From assembly GCA_048615375.1 (NCBI GenBank), contig JBMCLJ010000064.1:1-7893 (forward strand): a stretch of DNA of 7,893 bases, written 5' to 3'. Under the pieces are notes generated by a model. The model was not told where the DNA came from. It saw only the letters and a program-made list of their open reading frames with translations, and did no database searches. Below, piece after piece: positions 1 through 5,974 of the stretch (the first letter of the stretch is position 1; each line of letters opens with the position of its first letter). Source of the DNA: JBMCLJ01 sp048615375 (GTDB taxonomy: Bacteria; Patescibacteriota; Dojkabacteria; JAOAGR01). The position numbers were made by a program, and so were the translations under genes.

Positions 1-2
1 AC

Positions 3-86
3 GCTCAGGTTAAGTTGCAATGGCGTATGCCAGATACTTCACTGAACAGACCTGGCTTTCATTGTTTAACGGCAAGTATTGTATAA
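3..86 (+). CDS. Possible 3' end of an upstream gene (partial)
   Basis: Frame 3 is open from the left edge of the window to a TAA at 84-86, giving about 27 residues that end in RPGFHCLTASIV. The other two plus frames close early: frame 2 at about base 13 and frame 1 at about base 45. I do not recognise the peptide, and an open stretch this short could be chance. If real, its stop codon lies inside the TATAAT box proposed as the promoter of the next gene. Confidence 0.25.
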   Translation, partial: AQVKLQWRMPDTSLNRPGFHCLTASIV

Positions 87-87
87 T
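58..87 (+). promoter_or_regulatory. Candidate sigma70-type promoter for the MutY-like gene
   Basis: A perfect TATAAT lies at 82-87, with a weak -35 candidate TTCATT at 58-63 (18-bp spacer). Predicted transcription start is near 94, leaving a leader of about 32 nt. That leader contains GAAGGGG (106-112), a partial Shine-Dalgarno match 13 nt before the ATG at 126. Among the first five genes this is the only one with a plausible untranslated leader. Confidence 0.45.
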
Positions 88-125
88 AATTTCCTGCAAC
101 TACATGAAGGGGTAGATTTGCTTCA

Positions 126-965
126 ATGATGATAGACACATTAGAAATACAAGAATTTTCCAGGAAAGTCTGGGATTTTTATTCCAGGCATTCTCGTGTC
201 CTTCCCTGGAGAGAAACAGATAATCCCTATCACATCCTTGTGTCCGAGGTCATGCTCCAGCAGACGCAGATCCAGCGTGTACTGCCTAAGTATGCTGAAT
301 GGCTACAAAACTTTCCGGATATTCAGACCTTGGCTGAAGCGTCTCTGAGCGATGTTCTTTCCGCGTGGAGCGGGTTGGGGTATAACCGCCGCGCAAAAGC
401 ATTAAAAGAAACAGCGGGAGTAATCGCTTCACGCTACGGAGGAGAAGTTCCGGTACGAGTTGAAGATTTGCTCAAATTACCGGGGATTGGTCCTTATACC
501 GCTGGCGCGGTGTACACGTTTTCGACCAACAAACCTTCAGTTATCATAGAAACGAATATTAGAGCGGTGTACCTGTATCACTTCTTTTCCAAACGTAGAG
601 AAACTGTACACGATAAAGAAATTTTACCAATAATTGAACACACTCTTGATGGAGAAAACCCACGCCACTGGTACTACGCGCTTATGGATTATGGTGCGTG
701 GATCAAAAAAACCTACGGCAGCCTCAACGCCCGAAGCAAGCACTGCACGCAACAAACCCCTTTCAAAGGCTCCAGACGGGAAATCCGGGGAAAAGTACTT
801 AAAGAACTACTCCAGTCAGGCTCTCTGAAAACTACTGAATTTATGAAAAAATACAAGCTTGATGAATCCATCACTGTGTCTGTAGTGCGTGAACTGGAAA
901 AGGAAAAGTACATTGTAGAGGATGGAGGAGAGCTGAGGATTACGGGAGAAGAAGACATGGTTTAA
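126..965 (+). CDS. mutY: MutY-like A/G-specific adenine DNA glycosylase lacking the Fe-S cluster and C-terminal domain
   Basis: This is a base-excision repair enzyme of the HhH-GPD (endonuclease III/MutY) superfamily. MutY enzymes remove adenine mispaired with 8-oxoguanine. Visible landmarks are LPWRE (26-30), SEVMLQQTQ (40-48, where Glu41 matches the catalytic Glu of MutY) and the helix-hairpin-helix LPGIGPYTAGA (118-128). Two departures stand out. The catalytic Asp position (LDGN in E. coli MutY) reads IETN, so Glu142 replaces Asp. The C-X6-C-X2-C-X5-C cluster loop is replaced by a basic segment around NARSKHCTQQ with a single Cys207. At 279 residues it is shorter than the usual 350 or so: the C-terminal NUDIX-like 8-oxoG recognition domain is missing, and a short helical segment (about 220-275) takes its place. 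ATG codons at 126 and 129 are both possible starts. Cluster-less forms occur in CPR genomes (from general knowledge). Family assignment is firm; adenine specificity and activity are not shown. Confidence 0.88.
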   Translation: MMIDTLEIQEFSRKVWDFYSRHSRVLPWRETDNPYHILVSEVMLQQTQIQRVLPKYAEWLQNFPDIQTLAEASLSDVLSAWSGLGYNRRAKALKETAGVIASRYGGEVPVRVEDLLKLPGIGPYTAGAVYTFSTNKPSVIIETNIRAVYLYHFFSKRRETVHDKEILPIIEHTLDGENPRHWYYALMDYGAWIKKTYGSLNARSKHCTQQTPFKGSRREIRGKVLKELLQSGSLKTTEFMKKYKLDESITVSVVRELEKEKYIVEDGGELRITGEEDMV

Positions 966-982
966 TCAGACTTACACTCATG

Positions 983-991
983 TGGTATAAT
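983..991 (+). promoter_or_regulatory. Extended -10 promoter of the 338-residue orphan gene
   Basis: TGGTATAAT (983-991) is a perfect extended -10 element. No good -35 is seen at the expected distance (about 963-968 reads TAATCA), which fits an extended -10 promoter. The transcription start is predicted at 998-1000 and the gene's ATG is at 1000, so the mRNA would be leaderless or nearly so. The same TGGTATAAT word recurs at 2980-2988, also preceded by an ACTCA sequence a few bases upstream. Confidence 0.6.
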
Positions 992-999
992 CACACTAT

Positions 1000-2016
1000 A
1001 TGTCTAGAGAAGTCGTTATTCCATATGATGAAAAAAGTGAATTAATAAGTGAATTTCTCTCATATCCCGGGGTGAGTACGGGAACCTTAGGATTGAATCT
1101 AGCTGCTGCTGGTATTGTTAATCAAATCACCACACAAGACTCGTTCATGGATCTTGCTTTAATTACTACATCTCCATCTATTTTGGTTGAACAGCTAATT
1201 AGACCAATCTGGTTACCACACCCAAACACAGTAGAGGTGCAAAAAACGGGAATAGTTAGAGCTAATCAAATACTAGATCAAAGCATCATACCAGGTGTAC
1301 GACTTAGCCCATTACATATACTGTTTGGATATCTTAGTTCAGGACCGATTATCACTGCTATGAAAAATATGGTAACGGGAATGTACTACGGTGTTGAAGC
1401 ATTAAGGGAAGGCGATACCGCATCTATAAAACAGTATCTTGATAGAATCACTCAGCTAGCCGATAATGATAGAGAAATACACCTTTCGGCATTACTTGGA
1501 GAAAGTACACCGAGTAGATTTAAAGTAATATATGACATTCGAACACAACCTTGGATTCACGAGTTCTTAAAAATCCCAAATATAGGTGCTCAAAAGTTTC
1601 GATCTGCCATTTTATACGCATGCCTTTATCAGATGAAATTCAGTAAAGCGAAAGAAATAGGATTCAGCGAAATACCCACTGAAGTTTTTCGCCCCAAAGA
1701 ACTACATGAAGCTATAAATACATTAACGCAAATGAATAAAACAGAACAAGCAAAAGTTGTTCACGAATTAACCCTTCTTTATCAGCAACTTATCAACAAC
1801 GATGTTATTTCATTACCTGATTTCGAGCAAATTAAAGCACACATGAACTCTGTCTTAGCAAGTATCCGAAAAAGTATTGACACACATAGACTAAATATGA
1901 CTAAACTTGAAGCAAGTGCCAAAAGTGATCTCACAACCATAACTCTTAAAGACCTTGCAAATTCCTATAAGCCAAATGCAGTACTTAGGTTTCAAGCATA
2001 TAAAGAAGATGATTAA
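1000..2016 (+). CDS. Hypothetical protein of 338 residues, no recognised family
   Basis: I do not recognise this protein. There is no clear signal peptide or transmembrane helix, so it is probably cytoplasmic or loosely membrane-associated. Two moderately hydrophobic, glycine-containing stretches lie at about 26-41 and 104-132. The C-terminal third (about 230-320) is rich in Lys, Glu, Gln, Leu and Ile and looks helical. Ser and Thr are frequent throughout. No catalytic motif, zinc ligand pattern or nucleotide-binding loop stands out. The ATG at 1000 is chosen because it sits 9 nt after a TATAAT box and opens a long uninterrupted frame; no Shine-Dalgarno sequence precedes it. The gene begins 34 nt after the MutY-like stop but has its own promoter, so it is probably not an operon partner. 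The long continuous frame makes it a convincing gene; its function is unknown. Confidence 0.75.
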   Translation: MSREVVIPYDEKSELISEFLSYPGVSTGTLGLNLAAAGIVNQITTQDSFMDLALITTSPSILVEQLIRPIWLPHPNTVEVQKTGIVRANQILDQSIIPGVRLSPLHILFGYLSSGPIITAMKNMVTGMYYGVEALREGDTASIKQYLDRITQLADNDREIHLSALLGESTPSRFKVIYDIRTQPWIHEFLKIPNIGAQKFRSAILYACLYQMKFSKAKEIGFSEIPTEVFRPKELHEAINTLTQMNKTEQAKVVHELTLLYQQLINNDVISLPDFEQIKAHMNSVLASIRKSIDTHRLNMTKLEASAKSDLTTITLKDLANSYKPNAVLRFQAYKEDD

Positions 2017-2193
2017 ATGATGACAATCACTTCACTTTAACAACGAAAAATAATGGGAAGTCTCTATATACCAGATCACGCTCAATTAACTCCTTTTCAA
2101 GATAAACTTACACAATCCCGCTGGATCGGATCGCTTGCAATTACCTAAACATGCCCTGGCTAAACCATATGAGGTTTTCTACAATAAGCCATC
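2017..2193 (+). other. Intergenic region containing a 31-codon ORF of doubtful status
   Basis: This 177-bp gap separates two orphan genes. It holds an ATG-initiated frame at 2053-2148 (31 codons, starting MGSLYIPDHAQL and ending in TAA) without a ribosome binding site or a convincing promoter. It could be a small gene, the remnant of a larger one, or chance. The right end carries the candidate promoter of the next gene. I see no terminator hairpin and no repeat. Confidence 0.25.
2157..2185 (+). promoter_or_regulatory. Candidate promoter of the 255-residue membrane protein
   Basis: TACAAT (2180-2185, five of six to consensus) has a weak -35 candidate, TGGCTA (2157-2162), 17 bp upstream. The predicted transcription start, near 2192, is only about two bases before the ATG at 2194, again giving a leaderless arrangement. 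The weak -35 keeps confidence low. Confidence 0.35.
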
Positions 2194-2961
2194 ATGTCCC
2201 ATGACCTGCTTAATTTTATCCTGCCTGGACTGGCTGTCATAGTCCTTGTTCCAACAGCTTTCTTTGTCATTACAATCATTATTTATCGAGGATATAAAAA
2301 AAACCAGACAAACCCGATTAACGAAGTTACTACACGGCAAATACTCTCAGAGAAGCTCACACAGTATCCTTTGCTACCAATGAACTTTGACCAAAACCTA
2401 ACATTCTTAGGTATGTATAACTATGAATATTCTCAGATCCTTGCACGATATAAAATTACTGTATGGCTCTGTAATGAAAAAGAAGAGCCTGCGTGTGTCT
2501 TTTACGCTGACGCGCAAGACTCAGCACCGACACGAGGAGAGTTTATCGGTGTTATGGACGCGTACAATCTTCGCATATCACTCAGCAATGATCAGGTGTA
2601 CTGGTATTTTTTTAATAATTCAATAGTTGGATATTCGTATTTTCGTTTCAATAGTATAGTAAGTTCAGTAAAACAACCTGAAGAAAAACAGATATTTACA
2701 ACTGACCATAAACTGAGATTTATGAGCAACCGCATATCAAAAGGTCTCTTTCATATCCTTGATGCTCAAAACCAGGTTGTTGTGGCTACAGTAAAACTTG
2801 GGAAAACTATTCGCAGACCCGCAGGAACACATCAGAGACCAGTATATTGGGAAAAATCCGCGGACTCATTCATAATGTTTGATAAAAACTACGCGATATC
2901 CCTTGAAGAAAAAGCACTCGTCTATATGTACTTTGCAAAAGAAAAAATGTTTTCGTATTAG
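2194..2961 (+). CDS. Hypothetical single-pass membrane protein of 255 residues
   Basis: Residues 5-31 form one strongly hydrophobic helix followed at once by the basic stretch YRGYKKN. By the positive-inside rule this gives an outside N-terminus and a cytoplasmic C-terminal domain of about 220 residues. That domain has alternating hydrophobic and polar, aromatic-rich stretches (for example 80-175 and 185-250) suggesting a beta-rich fold. The segment at about 173-205, beginning HKLRFMSN, is faintly reminiscent of tubby-like/LURP-one repeats, but this is only an impression and I assign no family. The start at 2194 is supported by the TACAAT box just upstream and by placing the membrane helix at the N-terminus. 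It lies between two orphan or membrane genes on the same strand and has its own promoter. The only cysteines are two in the soluble domain (about residues 92 and 100). Confidence 0.72.
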   Translation: MSHDLLNFILPGLAVIVLVPTAFFVITIIIYRGYKKNQTNPINEVTTRQILSEKLTQYPLLPMNFDQNLTFLGMYNYEYSQILARYKITVWLCNEKEEPACVFYADAQDSAPTRGEFIGVMDAYNLRISLSNDQVYWYFFNNSIVGYSYFRFNSIVSSVKQPEEKQIFTTDHKLRFMSNRISKGLFHILDAQNQVVVATVKLGKTIRRPAGTHQRPVYWEKSADSFIMFDKNYAISLEEKALVYMYFAKEKMFSY

Positions 2962-2979
2962 AACAAGATAGACTCACTA

Positions 2980-2988
2980 TGGTATAAT
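2980..2988 (+). promoter_or_regulatory. Extended -10 promoter of the RDD-family gene
   Basis: TGGTATAAT (2980-2988) is identical to the element before the 338-residue gene. The predicted transcription start is near 2995 and the ATG at 3001 follows about 6 nt later. No convincing -35 is present. The promoter directly precedes an in-family N-terminus starting at 3001, which supports that start over the TTG at 3050 in the next frame. Confidence 0.55.
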
Positions 2989-3000
2989 AGAGATAACCTT

Positions 3001-3532
3001 ATGACCTACTATTACTCGACAGCTACACGAAGAATCCTGGCTTTTTTTCTTGATTATAATTACTTACATCATCGGTAGTATTATTTTTGGGATTGTAATT
3101 AGATTCTTTGATATGCCAGCAAGCTATACTTTGTTTCCAGTTGATATTACTGGATCTAATGGGCTGAATTTTACTACACAAGTTCGAATAAACCTCGTTT
3201 TTTGCCTGGGTTCATTATTTACCTTACTAATTATTCCAATCATAACCAGTGGATACACTCCAGGAAAAGCTATTTTCCAAATGAAAATTGTTAAATCAGA
3301 TGCAATGAAAGCTTCAATAATTAGTTACGCTGTAAGAGAATTACTTATTGATATTATCACTGTGACATTAATATCTATCATTTTCATTATTCAAAACATG
3401 ACTATTCAGGCACTTATTCTCGCAATTATCCTAACTATTTTAAAACTATCAGAAGTAACATTTAATTTCGTTTCTTTATTCTTTACAGAAAAAAAAAACG
3501 GACAGTATCTGACTACCTGGCAGGTACGGTAG
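3001..3532 (+). pseudogene. RDD-family membrane protein interrupted by an apparent +1 frameshift
   Basis: RDD proteins are small multi-pass membrane proteins, mostly of unknown role, some linked to ion transport. The frame from ATG 3001 encodes the RDD opening ATRRILAFFLD (RR then Asp) but stops at a TAG about 26 codons in. The family continues in the next frame, open from about 3050 to the TAG at 3530-3532, starting IIITYIIGSIIFG. That frame contains three to four membrane helices and the second RDD signature GYTPGKAIFQMKIV, followed by an Arg-containing helix (SYAVRELLIDI). The usual LHD...GT ending is degenerate. Skipping one base between the T7 run (3042-3048) and about 3057 restores one protein of roughly 176 residues. 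Options are a sequencing error in the T run, a genuine disabling mutation, or programmed frameshifting; the sequence alone cannot decide. Family assignment is fairly firm. Confidence 0.72.
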
Positions 3533-3577
3533 TCGTACAGGAGTAATCAGAGAAGACAACCTTAATTACATTGTATT

Positions 3578-3802
3578 ATGAAAATCGTAAACGACTTCAA
3601 ACAGTTTCTCTTACGTGGTAATGTTGTAGAACTCGCGGTGGCGGTGGTAATAGGTGCTGCCTTTAACCAGGTTGTTACATCATTCGTACAAAATATCATC
3701 ACCCCACTTATCGCCTCCTTCGGCGGAATACCAGACTTCTCTGAGCTCTCGTTCACTATTTCATTTCGCTTGAATCTGATTGTATTGAGAGTAGGGAAGT
3801 AG
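3578..3802 (+). pseudogene. mscL: 5' fragment of large-conductance mechanosensitive channel MscL
   Basis: MscL forms a homopentameric inner-membrane pore that opens under membrane tension to release solutes during osmotic downshock. Residues 1-61 match MscL: an amphipathic N-terminal helix with FKQFLLRGNVVELAVAVVIGAAF (quoted in part as RGNVVELAVAV, residues 13-23), pore-lining TM1 to about 42, and the start of the periplasmic loop with GGIPDFSELSFTI (49-61). The remaining 13 residues are unrelated and simply read across the antisense 3' end of the PspC gene to TAG at 3802. The second transmembrane helix and the C-terminal bundle are absent, so the 74-residue product (family about 130-140) should not make a channel. 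Homology ends at 3760, and the opposing PspC stop codon begins at 3761, which marks a rearrangement breakpoint. A weak TACATT box (3567-3572) sits just before the ATG. Confidence 0.85.
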
Positions 3803-5470
3803 TATATCCTGAGAATTCAGATCACTCCAGGTAAGTTCTGAAACATCCTCCTGAATCTCAACATTAGACTCAACAGTAGGATTACCCTTGTAGGTTAATT
3901 GACTTACGCCTTCAATTTCAGCATTGAGAGCTTTTTCAACTTGTAAAAATGCTTGCGAATTATTAAGTAACGTAATATCGCTATTTTGAACTTCGAAATC
4001 AAACGCACTCATCGAACTCCGATTCAGCAAAGCAGTGAGCGTATTTGCTCGTCCTTGCATTTCTATAGAGCCACGTCCCTGAACCTCTACTTCCAGGCTC
4101 TCTATTGATTCAAAACCATTTATGGATACACGCCCGGAATGATTAGACACTTTCTCCAGATCTGGCGTACTGATAACTACTTTTGTTTCACGCATACATC
4201 CCAGACAGAGGACATCACCTCCACCTTCAAGGGTGATAACTAGCCTTGTATCAATAATCTGGTGTATAAGATATCTTTGATTGCCTTCAATACGTATCGA
4301 ATACATATCCCCATATTCTATGCTAAAAGTGGAATCGTGATAGTACTTTCCAGCGTGAATCTCAACTTTGGAAAATGCTGGGAGATTTTCTGTGGAGCTA
4401 TAATAGTTTGCTTCATACTCACTTTCAATCTTTGGAACGTAGTTTAGCAAGAGCCCTGCCCCTGCAAGTATTGAGAGAACCCATACCCCAACCAACGTTA
4501 AGCTAAGTACTGAGAACGGTTTTAGCATAATTCTTCGATTGAACAGTAAGTAAACTCCTAACAGTAGGATTACAATAATTGGAAGCACTGCTACAAAGTA
4601 AAGAAATAACACAGTAACATATTCCCAAATGGAAGAGGGCATATGTGTAACCGGCAGGTCAATTTCAGGAGAATCTCTAAAGAAAAAAATAATAAGCACA
4701 AACAATGTAGTGAGAAGGAATGCCAGAAAAGATGCTATTACTAAAGCGAACCCCGTCAATCTAGGGATTACAGTCATACCGATTTTAATCATACTCCGGA
4801 GAACAATACCCATAATCTCAAAAGGAATAAGCAGCCCTCTAATCAGTGAATGCATGACATTGTTCTGCTTATTCTCTAAATGTGTCTCTTTTTTAGAAAA
4901 CAGCCTTCGTATCGACTCAAGATCTCTTCTTCCAGCTTTCATTGACGCTTTGTCAGTCACATTACGCGCTTCGGGGATAAAAAGGGAAATAAGCACATAC
5001 ACTGCTGGAATAATTACTAAAAAACCCGGATACAAGAAACAAAGCAGAATGCTTGCACTCAGGAAAATCATCCTGATAATAATCGGGTCAAAACTAAAGA
5101 ATTGAGAGATGCCCCCCAGAAGCCCAAGGAATATCTGACCTTCAGGATCACGGAATAATTTCCGACTGGTAACAAACGGCTTTTCACTATTTTTTGTATC
5201 TGAATGTACATCATCAAATTGCTCAGGTATGCCAATTTTAGTGATTATGTCATTAACCTGCTGCATTCGAATGACCGCACGTGGGTTGAATTGGCTAATT
5301 GTGAGTAACTCAGCAATCCGATTTTCAATATCAGAAATAATATCTTCATTTTCTTCGAGGTCTGTGAAATATTCTTCAAGACTTTCGAGATACTGTTGTA
5401 GTCTGCTGCGCGCGTCTTCCTCTATATAGAATGCTATGCCACCCAGGCTTATTGTTAATGCTTTTCTCAT
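3761..5470 (-). CDS. PspC-domain multi-pass membrane protein with C-terminal GIN (DUF2807) domain
   Basis: Likely an envelope-stress or membrane-associated protein. The N-terminal 60 residues (ISLGGIAFYIEEDA at 7-20, then IISDIENRIAELL at 44-56) match the helical domain that precedes PspC in Bacteroidota proteins. A PspC domain follows at about 102-167 (RKLFRDPEGQIFLGLLGGIS-like opening with two hydrophobic segments). Further membrane segments are at about 205-225, 236-264, 283-311 and 318-343. From about 364 to 550 is a beta-rich domain with repeated short strands and Ser/Asn/Gly turns, typical of the GIN/DUF2807 'adhesin head' family, probably outside the cytoplasmic membrane. Cys422 and Cys425 form a CxxC in it. 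The start is fixed by an ATGA overlap with the upstream PadR gene, so the two are translationally coupled. The stop overlaps the tail of the truncated mscL by 42 bp. Domain assignment is strong; molecular function is not established. Confidence 0.88.
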   Translation of the reverse strand: MRKALTISLGGIAFYIEEDARSRLQQYLESLEEYFTDLEENEDIISDIENRIAELLTISQFNPRAVIRMQQVNDIITKIGIPEQFDDVHSDTKNSEKPFVTSRKLFRDPEGQIFLGLLGGISQFFSFDPIIIRMIFLSASILLCFLYPGFLVIIPAVYVLISLFIPEARNVTDKASMKAGRRDLESIRRLFSKKETHLENKQNNVMHSLIRGLLIPFEIMGIVLRSMIKIGMTVIPRLTGFALVIASFLAFLLTTLFVLIIFFFRDSPEIDLPVTHMPSSIWEYVTVLFLYFVAVLPIIVILLLGVYLLFNRRIMLKPFSVLSLTLVGVWVLSILAGAGLLLNYVPKIESEYEANYYSSTENLPAFSKVEIHAGKYYHDSTFSIEYGDMYSIRIEGNQRYLIHQIIDTRLVITLEGGGDVLCLGCMRETKVVISTPDLEKVSNHSGRVSINGFESIESLEVEVQGRGSIEMQGRANTLTALLNRSSMSAFDFEVQNSDITLLNNSQAFLQVEKALNAEIEGVSQLTYKGNPTVESNVEIQEDVSELTWSDLNSQDILLPYSQYNQIQAK

Positions 5471-5811
5471 GATTGTTTTTGTAATGACTTAATAGATTTT
5501 GTTAGTAAACTCCACTGATTTGTAAGTTCTGCTGCGACCTGCTCACCTTTTTTGCTCAAAGAATAGTATTTTCTTGGAGGACCTTCGCTTGATTCCACCC
5601 ACTCGTACTCGAGAAGTCCTTCCCGTTTCAGTCGATTGAGTAGGGGATAGAGCGTCCCTTCAACCACGATAAGCTCTACCTCTTGAAGCGTTTTAATAAT
5701 ATCTGAGGCGTACACTTTTCCTTTAGAAATAATTATAAGCACACAAAACTCAAGTATTCCCTTGCGCATCTGCGAAGTATTTTTTCCAATGGCTGTTTCA
5801 AGATCAGACAT
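5467..5811 (-). CDS. PadR-family transcriptional regulator
   Basis: PadR proteins are small dimeric winged-helix DNA-binding regulators, often repressors of adjacent membrane-protein genes. At 114 residues this is a short, PadR-s1-like member. Family landmarks are MRKGILEFCVLIII (16-29), the recognition region VEGTLYPLLNRLKREGLL (50-67, a classic PadR signature with the wing starting after it), and GPPRKYYSLSKKGE (77-90) in the wing, followed by a C-terminal dimerisation helix. The ATG at 5811 gives the normal N-terminal length and lies about 14 nt downstream of the predicted transcription start; no Shine-Dalgarno sequence is visible. Its TGA overlaps the ATG of the PspC/GIN gene, forming a two-gene operon. 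This protein and its partner strongly resemble the PadR-PspC pair of Bacteroidota. Palindromic repeats across its promoter suggest it represses its own operon (inference). Confidence 0.92.
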   Translation of the reverse strand: MSDLETAIGKNTSQMRKGILEFCVLIIISKGKVYASDIIKTLQEVELIVVEGTLYPLLNRLKREGLLEYEWVESSEGPPRKYYSLSKKGEQVAAELTNQWSLLTKSIKSLQKQS

Positions 5812-5836
5812 AGTACCATGTGTTACATAGTACTAT
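5809..5836. promoter_or_regulatory. Operator-like palindrome and repeats at the padR promoter
   Basis: ATAGTACTAT (5827-5836) is a perfect 10-bp palindrome overlapping the operon's -10 box. CATAGTAC occurs twice in direct orientation, at 5809-5816 (over the start codon) and 5826-5833. A third related word, AGTACTAT, lies upstream at 5893-5900. A second small inverted repeat, ATGT-GTT-ACAT (5818-5828), sits between the first two copies; PadR regulators are known to use ATGT/ACAT-type half-sites, usually at wider spacing. Binding by the adjacent PadR is inferred. Confidence 0.5.
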
Positions 5837-5860
5837 ATTACACAGCCTAAATTCTGTCAA
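5832..5860 (-). promoter_or_regulatory. Near-consensus sigma70-type promoter of the padR-pspC operon
   Basis: On the minus strand a perfect TTGACA (5860-5855) is followed, after exactly 17 bp, by TATAGT (5837-5832, five of six to TATAAT). Predicted transcription start is near 5825, 14 nt before the ATG. This is the strongest full promoter in the window, and its -10 overlaps the palindrome described separately, so a bound regulator could block polymerase. Confidence 0.7.
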
Positions 5861-5942
5861 TAAAACCATAAACAGCCTTTTTGAAAATAATAAGTACTAT
5901 CTCAAGGATAGAAACACAACATGTAGAATATGAAAGCGGTTA

Positions 5943-5973
5943 CAAGCTAAAGCGCTTCATCCGCTATCGCTTG
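5943..5973 (-). terminator. Imperfect hairpin after the receiver-like gene, possible weak terminator
   Basis: Directly downstream of the minus-strand stop at 5975, CAAGC/GCTTG (5943-5947 with 5969-5973) and AGCG/CGCT (5951-5954 with 5962-5965) form a two-part stem with a symmetrical 3x3 internal loop and a 7-nt apical loop. No run of U follows on the minus strand, so intrinsic termination would be poor. It may be a 3'-end stabilising structure or chance. Confidence 0.3.
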
Positions 5974-5974
5974 A

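Noticed and set aside
634..958. Short open frames on both strands inside the 3' half of the MutY-like gene
   Set aside because: They overlap a well-supported coding sequence and show low-complexity, Ser-rich or unrelated translations.
3562..3756. Minus-strand open frame opposite the mscL fragment
   Set aside because: The sense strand clearly encodes MscL residues; the antisense frame shows no family resemblance and is in a different frame from the PspC gene, so it is not a PspC extension.
4629..5105. A 158-codon open frame on the plus strand opposite the PspC gene
   Set aside because: It lies wholly antisense to a strongly supported PspC coding sequence, is rich in Ile and Arg as expected for an antisense shadow of hydrophobic codons, and has no promoter or recognisable domain.
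3761..5470. Use of TGA as a glycine codon, as in Gracilibacteria/Absconditabacteria
   Set aside because: TGA ends both PadR and PspC at sensible family lengths, with the PadR TGA forming a typical ATGA overlap, and no conserved glycine in any frame is coded by TGA.
5812..5974. Search for the missing 3' half of mscL on the far side of the padR-pspC module
   Set aside because: No frame here encodes a second MscL transmembrane helix, so a simple insertion that split mscL in two is not supported.
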